Shown in pieces: positions 1 to 9,058 of a stretch of 64,000 nt of DNA (positions are counted from its first letter, which is position 1; the number at the start of each line of letters is the position of its first letter). The DNA comes from Chaetomium olivaceum. Lineage: Eukaryota > Ascomycota > Sordariomycetes > Sordariales > Chaetomiaceae. The stretch lies in assembly GCA_039881045.1 (NCBI GenBank), contig JAYWVB010000081.1, positions 1 through 64,000 of the forward strand, in the 5' to 3' direction. A model generated the notes under the pieces. It worked only from the letters and a program-made list of their open reading frames with translations. It had not been told where the DNA came from and ran no database searches. The position numbers were made by a program, and so were the translations under genes.

Positions 1-614
1 AAAGTCCCTGTTGAACTGCATTTCCTCCGCGATCAGGGTCAGGAGAACAAGGGTAAGGTCCCCGCAGGACATGAAGAAGCGCTCCATGGTGTCTTGATAG
101 CCAGGTAGGGCCTGCTCCGACGGCCACTTATTCGGAAATAATTTGTCATTTGGGTGGCCACAGTCAAAGCTCTCCTGCGGCGCAAAAGAATGTCGGTTAG
201 CTTAGGGCCAGTTCTCCGGTTACGCTTACATACCTTGCTATCACTGAACTTGGGCTCCTTGATCTCCCCGTTGTTACTCTCCAGGTACCATGTTTTCTCT
301 TCTCCCGGTGTGCACCACCCCCTCTGCTGGTTCTGGGTGCGGTCATTCACGATGGCCAACTTCTCCTTGAGCGGCAGCTTGAAAAATTTCTTGATCTACA
401 GCGGCTGACGTGAGCTTTTGCGGATACCACACCCGGGGGGCACCGAACAAACCTGGTCGAACGTCTCAGCCACAAGTGGAACCGGGACGGTGTGGTTGAT
501 GAGCTTGACGAAGCCGTATGTTTTCAACCCATCCAAAAGCTTTGCCCTGAACACGGCGAGTTGCTGCTCGTCGCCCCCCGTAAGGGCGGCGGCGTCAATC
601 ACTGGGATGGTCAT
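1..614 (-). CDS. 2-oxoglutarate/Fe(II)-dependent dioxygenase, N-terminal part (cut by window edge)
   Basis: Predicted oxidative enzyme of the isopenicillin-N-synthase-like 2OG-Fe(II) dioxygenase family. The start is the ATG at 614 (MTIPVIDAAAL). Exons read 614-453, 395-234 and 174 to beyond position 1, with GT..AG introns of 57 and 59 nt that restore one continuous frame of 166 residues. The N-terminal half matches the DIOX_N region: a PVIDAA start, a YGFVKLINH motif, a FFKLPLKEKL stretch and an ESFDCGHPND block. The iron-binding HxD..H and the 2-oxoglutarate Arg lie off the left edge, so catalytic competence cannot be judged. It is divergent from the P450 at 985, with about 370 bp between the two starts, which suggests shared control. 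The substrate is unknown; related fungal enzymes act in secondary metabolism, so this may be the edge of a cluster. Confidence 0.85.
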
Positions 615-984
615 GGCGAGTCGGTTGTCTTGTCAGCGTGTAGGGAGAATATGAGAAGTTGCTGCTTGAGCCCGTTTCCCTCTTGTCGAGATCTTGGGGT
701 TATTTTTTAAGCTTGACCGACAGTCCGTCTTCGGACGTCTCTCCGATCTCTGGGGTGATGCTCACGTAAGATGGAGCTGTGAGTAAGCCGAGCCGAGATG
801 GAGGATCATGCCGTGTAGTAACCCTAACTTCTAAGACTCATGTCATGCTGTCAAAGTGATGCTTACCTCAACTCAAGAAATGATTCCTCGGGCTATGCAA
901 GCGGATCCCGCGGTTACATGCAGTGTTTGCCGGCAATAAATGCCAATAGACCCTAAGTAACGGAATTTCATCATCACCTGCAAG
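615..984. promoter_or_regulatory. Divergent intergenic promoter region between dioxygenase and P450
   Basis: This 370-bp space separates two divergently oriented start codons (614 minus, 985 plus), so both promoters must lie here. It holds one exact AACCCTAA telobox-like octamer at 820-827 and a CCCTAAG at about 952. Sharing of control is inference from the arrangement. Confidence 0.5.
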
Positions 985-2623
985 ATGCTCGTCGATACCA
1001 CCGTCGCGTTTTTGATCCGGCCCGAGACTTTTCGTCTTGTAGCTGTCCTTGGCATTATCTATTTTCTTTTACCTTGGGCGATCAACTATGTGCAGCTACG
1101 GCGGCTCAAGACGCCCACCGTGGACGTCCCGGTGATAAACCTCCGCGGAAAAGACTTCGACGGAGCTGCCGAGTACTACCTGTACCACTTCAAGGAGATT
1201 CTAGAACAGGGCTATGAAAGGTTCAAGGGGCTGTACAATAAAGGTGCTTTTCAAGTATGGGGAATCGACGGCTACATCGTCATCATCTCTCCCGAGTACC
1301 TGGAGGAGTTGAACGCTCTGGGAACCGACGCTTTGGACTTTCACTCGGCCAGTCAGAAACGCATAATCGGCGACTATGAATGGCTTCGCATCGCAGACGA
1401 ACTCGAGGCACACACCATTCTTACCGACCTGACCAGGAACATTGGTGAGAGACCTTGGGGATTACTATTTACTTGGGGTTAACCTCAGTGTAGGCAACCT
1501 CCTGCCCAACATCCACAAGGAAATCGAGCATGCCCTTGCGACGGAATGGCCCAGATGTCCGGAATGGACGCCAGTCAAGGTCTGGCCGAGCATGTTTCGC
1601 ACCATGGCCCTCGTCATCTCGTTGATGATAGTGGGCCCCGAGCTCAGCCGTGACGAGTACTGGCTTAGCACTATGGTCAGTTTCGTCGAGGATGTCTTCG
1701 TTGGGGGCTGGCAGCTGAAAAAGTACTCGCTGTTCATGCGGCCCATTGTGGCGCGTGGTCTCGTCCCGGGAATCCGGCGCGTATGGCGGCACCAAGAAAA
1801 CGCGCGCAGGCTCATCGTGCCCATGATCGCACGGCGCCGTGCCGAGAAGGCTCGGGCCGAGGCTGCCGGCGAGCAGTACGTGAAACCGCAGGACATGGTA
1901 TACTGGCTGGCGGAGGGGGCAGCAAAAACAGTACCACCGCGCAGCGATGCTAACGTGGCTGAGCTATGCCTCATGATGAACTTTGCGGCGCTGCATGCCG
2001 CCACCGTCACCCTGACCAACATTGTGTTTGACTTGGCGGCCAGACCCGAGTACATCGCTCCCCTGAGGGAAGAGTACGCGGCGGCCAAGGCCAAGTATGG
2101 CGGGTTCACTGAGAAACAAGCGATTCTGGTCAACAGCCTTAGCAGGCTTGACTCCTTCATGAAGGAGTCTCAACGTATGAACCCCGGCACGCTGACGACG
2201 TTCTCGCGGCTAGTGCGCCGTGAAATACAGCTGTCGTCGGGCCTCGTGCTGCCAGCAGGGACACATATTCTCGCGCCAGCAGCCATGATCTCACTTGACG
2301 GCAATGTCTATAAAGACCCGCTGCAGTTTCAGGGGTTCCGATTCCATGAGCAGCGCACTGCCGACGAGGATAGCATGTATGCGAAACAGTTCACCACCAC
2401 GTCCCCGCAGCAGATGCACTTTGGCTATGGTCGCCAGGCCTGCCCGGGCCGCTTTTTTGCAAGCGCGGTTATCAAGTGCATCACGATGCATCTTCTGGAG
2501 ACGTTTGATCTCAAGCTGGTCGACCACGCGGTGGGCCGCCCGAAGAACGCCCTAAAAGGTGCGATGAACATGCCGAGCGAGACTGCCGAGATCATGATGA
2601 TTCGACGGGGGAGTGGGAAATAA
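985..2623 (+). CDS. Cytochrome P450 monooxygenase
   Basis: Membrane-bound haem-thiolate monooxygenase of 529 residues, from exons 985-1444 and 1494-2623. The 49-nt intron gives the junction TRNIGNLLPNIHKEIEHAL, a well-conserved C-helix region. A hydrophobic N-terminal anchor (about residues 18-36) places it at the ER. The ExxR motif is ESQR (about residues 379-382), and the haem loop is FGYGRQACPG with the axial ligand at about Cys470. The I-helix region (MNFAALHAATVT) lacks the usual AGxDTT and resembles fungal P450s of the ent-kaurene-oxidase-like and CYP68-like groups. Substrate is unknown. Its divergent neighbour is a 2-oxoglutarate dioxygenase, a pairing common in fungal terpenoid and other natural-product pathways; the rest of any such cluster would lie to the left. 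Confidence 0.95.
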
Positions 2624-3910
2624 CAGGGTTACTTAGAAAAACAGGTGGCTTTATAACCCTAAGAATCTGAATGGGCCCTTGAAAACATTTTTGGTTTCTG
2701 ATGATCGTTAACCCTATGTAACCCGTCGGCCGTTATCTTGTCAGCCAGGTAAATGCCGGTCTCAGTTTGCTTTCTAGGATTCCTAGTTTACTCCCCATCC
2801 TGCAATAGTTGCAGCCGTGAATGGATCATTCGCCAGGGCCCGCGCCATGACATCCGTCGGCAGAACGAGCCAGCCTCCAATGCAAATCTGTTGCGTAAAT
2901 CGCGGCTTTAGACAAGTCACCCGGGATGATGGCGTACTTAATTCTTGAGATCGATTTCTTTTGCTCCGTGTGTACTTGGGTTAATCCCAGCTTATAATCT
3001 CTTGGGACTTGGTCGCTTGCGGTCGAATCGTCATGTCGTTTGCAGGTACTCTTTCGACATCAGAAGAGAGCATTGTTTGTCAATATCTTAAAGGATCCGC
3101 GCCGGGAAACACGATCCCGCACTATCAATTGTTTTAGTGGTTGGACGAAGATTGACCTTTGTCTCGGTCCACTTGTAGCGTCGTGGTCTGGACCGAATTG
3201 AACCTTCGAAGGATGACGGGCACGTGGCAAGCTCAGAACCCGATTATCATGATTTATCCTCCCAAGTGCCAATTGTGCCCCCTAGCGTCGGCATGCCGGC
3301 GTGCCGAGAGCACTGAGCTGGAAGCCTCTGCATTGGGAAGCCGGCTAGACGGGTAAGTCACTCCCGCCGGAACAGTGGGCAGCCGAACGTCTAGCTCCGA
3401 GATGAGGGCTGCTTTAGGAAATGAGCGACAGCTTGGGGCTAAGCTATGCAGCTTTGGGACGTGGCGTTTTCCCAAAACAACCTGATGGCAATAATCAAGG
3501 AAAGCCCCTCCTCCTCTACGACATTCGATGGCCTAGCCGGCCGTGCATGCCATCGAGTACACGCCTCCTCGGAGAAAAAAGTCCACCTAACCCTAAGTAG
3601 ATAGAATCTTGGAAATCATGTTTGCTTCATTGGCTGCGTAGTTGCAGGCGCCAGCCTTGGTGGGAGGAATACCCACTCTCATCGCCAGGACGTCTGGTGA
3701 TGACATTGAGTCCGGAAACACCTCTGGCGATGCTCCGAGGGAGGTTGGTAGCGTCGAAGGGAACACTGCCGCATGTCGAGAAGTCTTGGGGGACTTGGGC
3801 TTTCCAGCATCATATGTATATATCGCTTGCCGCCTCTCGGCCACCGAATACCTGTTTCGTCACTCTACGACTTAGGCTTACTCTACGACACATTTGTGCT
3901 TCCATCCATC
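2624..3910. other. Gene-free interval
   Basis: About 1.3 kb with no convincing coding sequence; open frames here are short and lack family features. It contains two exact AACCCTAA octamers (2655-2662, 3589-3596) and a near match at about 2709. The last stretch is the promoter of the gene at 3911. Confidence 0.6.
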
Positions 3911-4915
3911 ATGCGCTTCACCGAGGTTATCTTGGCCATTTCCGCCGTCGTTGCCAATGCCGCTGCGCAACGGCCCTCAGACACATCGATTTGCGACTAT
4001 TACACAACCGCGCTGTTCAAAAACAATACGGCTGACAACCAGTATAGTCTCCTGGTCGCGTTGGTAAACACGGTAGTCATCGGAAACTGTAAGTCGTTTT
4101 TTAGGGTTCGTCGTTTATCGCCCCCTAACGAGTATGGCTCTTGTAGACACCCAGCCAAACGTCGGCATAGCCGTGCCCGGCATTCTCGCCGAAGGCATCT
4201 ACAATGGCACAAACGTCAACCTCCTACCCTACTTTGATGGTACGCTCAACAGCACCAACCGCGGCGGCGGCTCCGGAACGTCGGTCAACTTCCTCGATGG
4301 CGGAGGTGCCGCCCCATTGAAGCAGAACAAGGCTGCCGATGACGAGAACTCCAAGCAATAGTGCGTCCAAATCTCAAACTACGTTCCGCTTCACAGTCTA
4401 ACCCCAAGTATAGCAAGCTTCTTACCCACCTGTACCAATTCTTTGGCACCCTTCTCGGCTGCTCCACGCAGGGGATGGCTGCCTTCCCCACATACGAAGG
4501 CAACCCCTCCATGTTCAAAGTACACAAGTTTATGAACCTGAAGCCCGCTGAACTGGGCTATTTTGTCCAGCAGGTTGCTCTGGCTGGTGCCTCCTTCGGC
4601 GTCGCCAAAGATGATCTCGAGGGCGTTGGTATGGCCTTGGAACAGCTGTTTGGCCTCCGTTGTGCCCCGCCCATGGAGGTCGTGAAGAGCCAGGGCGCCC
4701 AGCTGCAAGCCATCTGCATCGACCAGAGCTGCCCACTCGCGCAAGACGCCGTCTGCAGCAAGTACGACGCCCCAGACAGCACCACCCCGGCCGGTACCAC
4801 AACGCCGACCACGCCCTCGAGCTCTGCGACAGGCACGGTAGCCACGGGTGGTGTGGCCGCGACAGAGCTTGGCATGGGGGCCGTTGTTGTCGGCTTTGTG
4901 GCGCTGTTGCTGTGA
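3911..4915 (+). CDS. Secreted, probably GPI-anchored, conserved fungal protein
   Basis: A protein of 297 residues from exons 3911-4088, 4147-4360 and 4414-4915, with introns of 58 and 53 nt that rebuild Tyr codons at both junctions. Residues 1-19 form a signal peptide ending ANAAA. The middle carries the blocks CDYYTTALFKNNTADNQ, VNLLPYFDGTLNSTNRGG, LTHLYQFFGTLLGC and KVHKFMNLKPAELGYF with several cysteines, which I recognise as a widespread uncharacterised ascomycete family. A Thr/Ser/Pro-rich linker precedes a hydrophobic C-terminus (GMGAVVVGFVALLL), the layout of a GPI-anchored wall or membrane protein. No enzymatic motif was seen. The start has no competing upstream ATG in frame with a signal peptide. 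Confidence 0.88.
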
Positions 4916-4989
4916 TGCGGTTACACCGGTCAGTCTTTGTAATTGTACTCGTCAAATAGGAATTGAACTGTTCAGTTACTTAATGTGAC

Positions 4990-5127
4990 GGTGTTGTCTG
5001 CGGCGGCTTTGGAGGTTATAAATCTGTCAGTTAAGGTGGTGTTGTCTGCGGCGGCTTTTGGAGGTTATACATCTGTCAGTAGGTGATGGTGTTTGTGTCG
5101 GTCTTTTGAAGGTTACTCGAATCTGTC
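4990..5127. repeat. Three imperfect tandem copies of a ~45-bp unit
   Basis: Copies at about 4990-5032, 5037-5082 and 5088-5127 share the words tgttgtctgcggcggctttt, ggaggttata and atctgtcagt. The first two are nearly identical; the third is decayed. The array lies just 3' of the GPI-protein gene and could be in its 3' UTR. Confidence 0.8.
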
Positions 5128-5350
5128 TCCCTTAGGGTGCTTATTGGCCTCGGCCCTGCCTTGGGGTCGGCCTCTTACAGGTCTCGGCCGTCTCATTTGA
5201 TCCTATCTTGCCTATTTTGGTTCTTACATGCGGTGGGAACACAAGTTTAAAACACGGACTTGGCTGCGCCGCCAACAATGGCTGCGTGAGAGACCGCGCC
5301 TGTTGGGGGCTGGACATCACACACCACATTGATGCCAAACATTATAAGGA

Positions 5351-5453
5351 TCAAGCATTATCGACCGCTCCTTCATCCCTATCAATCTGCACTAGACGTC
5401 TCAAGCATTCTTGCACCACTGTTCCTTCATCCCTATCGATCGCACTAGACGTC
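5351..5453. repeat. Tandem duplication of ~50 bp upstream of the start at 5460
   Basis: Two adjacent copies (5351-5400 and 5401-5453) both begin tcaagcatt and end gcactagacgtc, sharing ccttcatccctatc. The second copy ends 7 bp before the ATG of the next gene, so the duplication probably lies in its 5' UTR. Confidence 0.8.
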
Positions 5454-5459
5454 TACACA

Positions 5460-6308
5460 ATGGGCAACTCCCAGTCGTCCCCGGCACCGGCTCTTGCCGA
5501 GCGTGGCCCCCATGGTCTACCAATGCGTTTCGTTGTCCGCAGCGCCGGGCGCGGCTTCAAGCTCTGCGGCGAAGACGCCAAAGCCCCGATCCACTACATC
5601 GCGAAACACAAGGCACACTTCTCCAAGCACGAAAGCCTCATCTTGCATACGTCGGGCCACAAGAAGGACAAGTCTCCTTCTCTCATCTCCATCAAGAAAG
5701 GCGTCTTCGGTACCGCGCCCGTCGGCGGCAAAAACAGCAAGCTCCACGCCCCTAACTTTGAAAGTTACAACATTGAGCTGCACAACAGCAACCAGAACAA
5801 CACTGTCGAGATGAAGTACGAGGGTCGCAAGGGGCTGGCAAAGGACAAATATGCCTTCACCGTCTTGTGTAACGGGCGCAGAGAAACCTTCCGCTGGTAC
5901 GAGGCTGATAAGCTGAACTGTCCCGAGGTGAGGACGATCCATAAGCGCGAAAAGCCCATCGTGAAGACGGGCATGCCCAAGGATACAAAGAAGAAGAGAA
6001 TCGGGGTCATGATTACGGGCAGTTATCTGATCAGGGTCACCGAAGGCGCTCCACAGTGTCCAGGTGATCCGAACGCTGTGCTCGGCTGGGACGAGAAAGG
6101 CAGGGAGATTGTTGCCAGTTATGCCAGGGGTGGTAGTGGATTTATCGGTGGGACCAAGATGTTCTTTCAGTTTTGGGGCGGCGCTGCCAAGGGGCAATTT
6201 GGGGAGGACTTTACTCGGGTGGCGGCCGTTACCGGGACGGCCTTGTGGAGGGAGCAGATTCTAGAGGAGCAGGCAGCGGCGCAACGGCGGAATCGGAATC
6301 GGAATTAG
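5460..6308 (+). CDS. Uncharacterised protein with myristoylation-type N-terminus
   Basis: A single-exon protein of 282 residues. The frame is open upstream to 5208, but the ATG at 5460 is preferred: it follows a duplicated non-coding leader and gives MGNSQSS, which fits the N-myristoylation pattern (Gly2, Ser6), so the protein may be attached to a membrane. The body is rich in beta-strand-like segments and basic residues, with two tryptophan-containing blocks (ETFRWYEADKLNCPEVRTIH and KMFFQFWGGAAKGQFGED) and an Arg/Asn-rich C-terminal tail. I do not recognise the family. A tubby- or LURP-like membrane-binding fold is possible from the strand pattern, but this is speculation. No catalytic motif is visible. 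Confidence 0.75.
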   Translation: MGNSQSSPAPALAERGPHGLPMRFVVRSAGRGFKLCGEDAKAPIHYIAKHKAHFSKHESLILHTSGHKKDKSPSLISIKKGVFGTAPVGGKNSKLHAPNFESYNIELHNSNQNNTVEMKYEGRKGLAKDKYAFTVLCNGRRETFRWYEADKLNCPEVRTIHKREKPIVKTGMPKDTKKKRIGVMITGSYLIRVTEGAPQCPGDPNAVLGWDEKGREIVASYARGGSGFIGGTKMFFQFWGGAAKGQFGEDFTRVAAVTGTALWREQILEEQAAAQRRNRNRN

Positions 6309-7402
6309 TAGGGAGAATCGTTTAGTGTTGGTTGAGACTTTCTTTGTGGAGCAAGGGGTCAGGCTTGTTAGATGTCAAGCGCCAATGGAAGTGAAGTGTT
6401 GACTGTGTCAAGTTTGGGCTATCGGCCAAGAAAAAACCCGGGTGACCGATGCAAAAGGACCATAACTCATCGGCCGCATGGGTACAACTGTTCGGATGGA
6501 TAGGGTCGTATAAGACGCTCGACAAGAGTGTCACAATATCGGGACCTTAGTAACGACGACGGAATGGCACCCGCCGGGGTTGGCACCAAGCCGAGGGCAC
6601 GGAAGCCGGGCCGCCGTTTGTATGGCATCACATCCTGGAAATGCGCCAGACGATCCCTAGCTCCCTCTTGGGCTGAGATGGGCGGATGAAGACCCTTTAC
6701 TTCTGTGAGAGCATCCCCTCTTCCGTGACAAGGCCATCAACCAAATCCTGGAAATGCGCCGAACGACGATTTGTTCGGCCTTGTTGGGGAGCCGCTTACT
6801 GAAGCCGACAGCGATTAGGATGTCTTACGAGAGACGAGCCCGCAGTTCCCAACAGCCTTTTTACCGACACTGCACTTGTCCTTGGCCCCATTTTTGACGC
6901 CAAAACCAGCATCTTTGGGTCACCTCCGGCAGGTAATCCCATGGATAGATAGTCTCGAAGTCCCCAGCCTTCCCACAACGTGCCCAAATATAAGGATTGT
7001 CTCTGCTGTCAGATCTTTCACATCCCTCAACCTGATTCACAAACGCTTGGGGAGGCTTTGGGGTTATTAGTCTCGCATCGCGCGTCCCTAAACTATCGGT
7101 GTGAGACCTTGGGACCTAAATAACAAGGCAGCAAAGCCCATCTTTCAATGGCCCAGGGCATTTGCCTTACAGTAGTGATTCTGGACACAGTGTTTTGACA
7201 GTGCGTTTGGCACACAGCTTGAGTGTGTGCCACCGACTTGTTGAATTACAAAAGTTGTCGCCCCCAGCTTTTCCAATTCTCCTCCAAACATCAAACTCTA
7301 CATCACGATGAACCAAACATCGCAACAACAGAAGTATACTCCCCATTTCCAGTGTTATTTGGACGTCAAATCGCTAACCGGTTCGATTTCTTGAAGCATC
7401 CG
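6309..7402. other. Gene-free interval
   Basis: About 1.1 kb without convincing genes. A 17-bp word (atcctggaaatgcgccg or ..cca) occurs at about 6631 and again at about 6745. The end is the leader of the gene at 7403; the same frame is open upstream to 7223, but those extra residues look non-coding. Confidence 0.55.
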
Positions 7403-8773
7403 ATGGATACCAACGCTCCGCCCGATAAGGGCACACCCACACCCGGCGACACGTCCCGCCCAACGATGCCTCTAAACGTCCCCCGCGCGAGCAGCAACGC
7501 TGCTCACATTCTTGCTCCTACGAGGGCCCCCACCGCGAGGTACGCCACCGGCGATTCCCGCGGCAAGAAACCCAGGTTGGAGCATGATGCTTTCGACTTC
7601 GTCAATACCGTACAGAACTGCCAAGAGCTGTGCACAACCCACGACGACCCCGCCGTCGTCAACTGGACGTCTAACGACGCTACCCGTGCCATTGGCCCTA
7701 CCATGCTGAAGAGACTGGACCATCGAGCCGTGGTATACCAGCTTAGGCGCAACGAGACGTCCCTTCTGGAGACACCCGACCACCGGGTCAACTTTTGTAC
7801 CCCAGACACTCGCCGCGCTGTGGCTGGCGGGCAGCTAATGAAGGTGCTTGCCGACAAGCCTTCGATGGATGCATTGTCGTCCACGTTGCTGAACCTTGCG
7901 AGCTTGAACAACGCACGGTTCCTCCACATCCGGGTCGAACCTGAGTCTGTTGAGGTTGGTGGCCAGCATCTGGACCAGCTCGCCGCCATGAGCGCAAAGT
8001 CCGCTAGAAAGAAGGCTGATGAGGTTGCCGCCTCGGCCGAAAAAGCCTCGGCCGCAGCCGAATCCCGCGAAATAAAATTCTGCGTGGTTTGCAAAAGGCA
8101 TGGTCATATGGCCCAAGCCTGCGTAATGCCAAACCCCACCTATGGCAGCGTCAGGTTCTGCCCGGTCTGCAACACGAAGGAGCATGACTTTGATCGCTGT
8201 CCCATAGTCCAAAGCGCGGACTTCAATTCCCGGGACTTCGTTGTCGAGGCTTCTAAAATGCTGATCACAGCACGCATCAACAGACCCCAAATCCGAAGCA
8301 GCAACTTCTCTTTCTTTGATCTGCTAGCCCTCGGCTGCGACCTCAACTATCTGGAGAGTTCTCCCACACAACGCCTAGGTTGGCCGTGGTCGAACAAGTT
8401 TGCCAAGGAGGTTGCCGCCGTCAAGCCTGGCGACCCTTTCCTAAAAGGCAAGGTTCACCCATCGGAATTCGACCACAAGCGGCACAGGCTTGGCGACCTC
8501 CCGATCGACCCCTTCTACGATGGCAAAAGCATCAGCGATATCCTAGCCATGCGTGACCGCGGCGAGCTTGACGATGATCGCTTCGTCCCAAAGGGCAAGC
8601 CCGCCCCAGTTGGCGACATGGCACCCCCACCGTCCAAGAAAGACATTGACGGTATGTTCTTACAGGCTCCGACCAAGCCTGAGTACAACCCACCTGACGA
8701 GAACAACAACTACAAACCAATGGCCAAGGTCTTCATCTTCAAGGCGGAGGAGGGACGACTAGGACATGGCTGA
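7403..8773 (+). CDS. Protein with two CCHC zinc knuckles
   Basis: A protein of 456 residues if read without introns. Two zinc knuckles of the CX2CX4HX4C type are clear: CVVCKRHGHMAQAC (about residues 227-240) and CPVCNTKEHDFDRC (253-266), preceded by an Ala/Lys-rich probably helical stretch (about 196-224). Such knuckles bind single-stranded nucleic acid, so an RNA- or ssDNA-binding role is inferred. The region after the knuckles (about 190 residues) is not recognised. The start at 7403 gives a Pro/Thr-rich N-terminus; a more upstream in-frame ATG at 7223 cannot be excluded. The 3' end is uncertain: a consensus donor at 8652 (gtatgt) and an acceptor at 8781 would replace the last 39 residues by an acidic tail ending at 8888 (451 residues in total). 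It could be a conserved cellular gene or a domesticated Gag-like protein. Confidence 0.7.
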   Translation: MDTNAPPDKGTPTPGDTSRPTMPLNVPRASSNAAHILAPTRAPTARYATGDSRGKKPRLEHDAFDFVNTVQNCQELCTTHDDPAVVNWTSNDATRAIGPTMLKRLDHRAVVYQLRRNETSLLETPDHRVNFCTPDTRRAVAGGQLMKVLADKPSMDALSSTLLNLASLNNARFLHIRVEPESVEVGGQHLDQLAAMSAKSARKKADEVAASAEKASAAAESREIKFCVVCKRHGHMAQACVMPNPTYGSVRFCPVCNTKEHDFDRCPIVQSADFNSRDFVVEASKMLITARINRPQIRSSNFSFFDLLALGCDLNYLESSPTQRLGWPWSNKFAKEVAAVKPGDPFLKGKVHPSEFDHKRHRLGDLPIDPFYDGKSISDILAMRDRGELDDDRFVPKGKPAPVGDMAPPPSKKDIDGMFLQAPTKPEYNPPDENNNYKPMAKVFIFKAEEGRLGHG

Positions 8774-8893
8774 TGTTGCAGGCCCCAGTGTGATCAATAC
8801 GGGCATCGTTCGCACCGTGATGGTCCTGGACGATGACGAGCAGGTCGAGATCCAGCAGGCCGTCAAGCATAGCAAAGAGCCCGGTTAAGGCAG

Positions 8894-9058
8894 CCAGCTA
8901 TCGAGAAGGCTATAGACGGCCAAATTCGCTAGTTCTATACCCTAAAGATTAGGGAACGAGACCTCGACAACCAGGAAGACATCTATAACGGGCTCTGGGA
9001 AATTGAGTTAGCAGCTCAAAAGCTTGATCTCCTTGCTGAGATAGCCCAGACCAGTTAG
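8894..9058 (+). pseudogene. Decayed coding remnant just downstream of the zinc-knuckle gene
   Basis: One frame from 8894 to the stop at 9056-9058 reads as ordinary protein (PAIEKAIDGQIR, a TAG, then KIRERDLDNQEDIYNGLWE and more) but has no start codon and one in-frame TAG near 8930. The composition (acidic/helical, regular hydrophobics) looks coding. It may be the lost C-terminal part of the upstream gene or part of another repeat. Confidence 0.4.
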
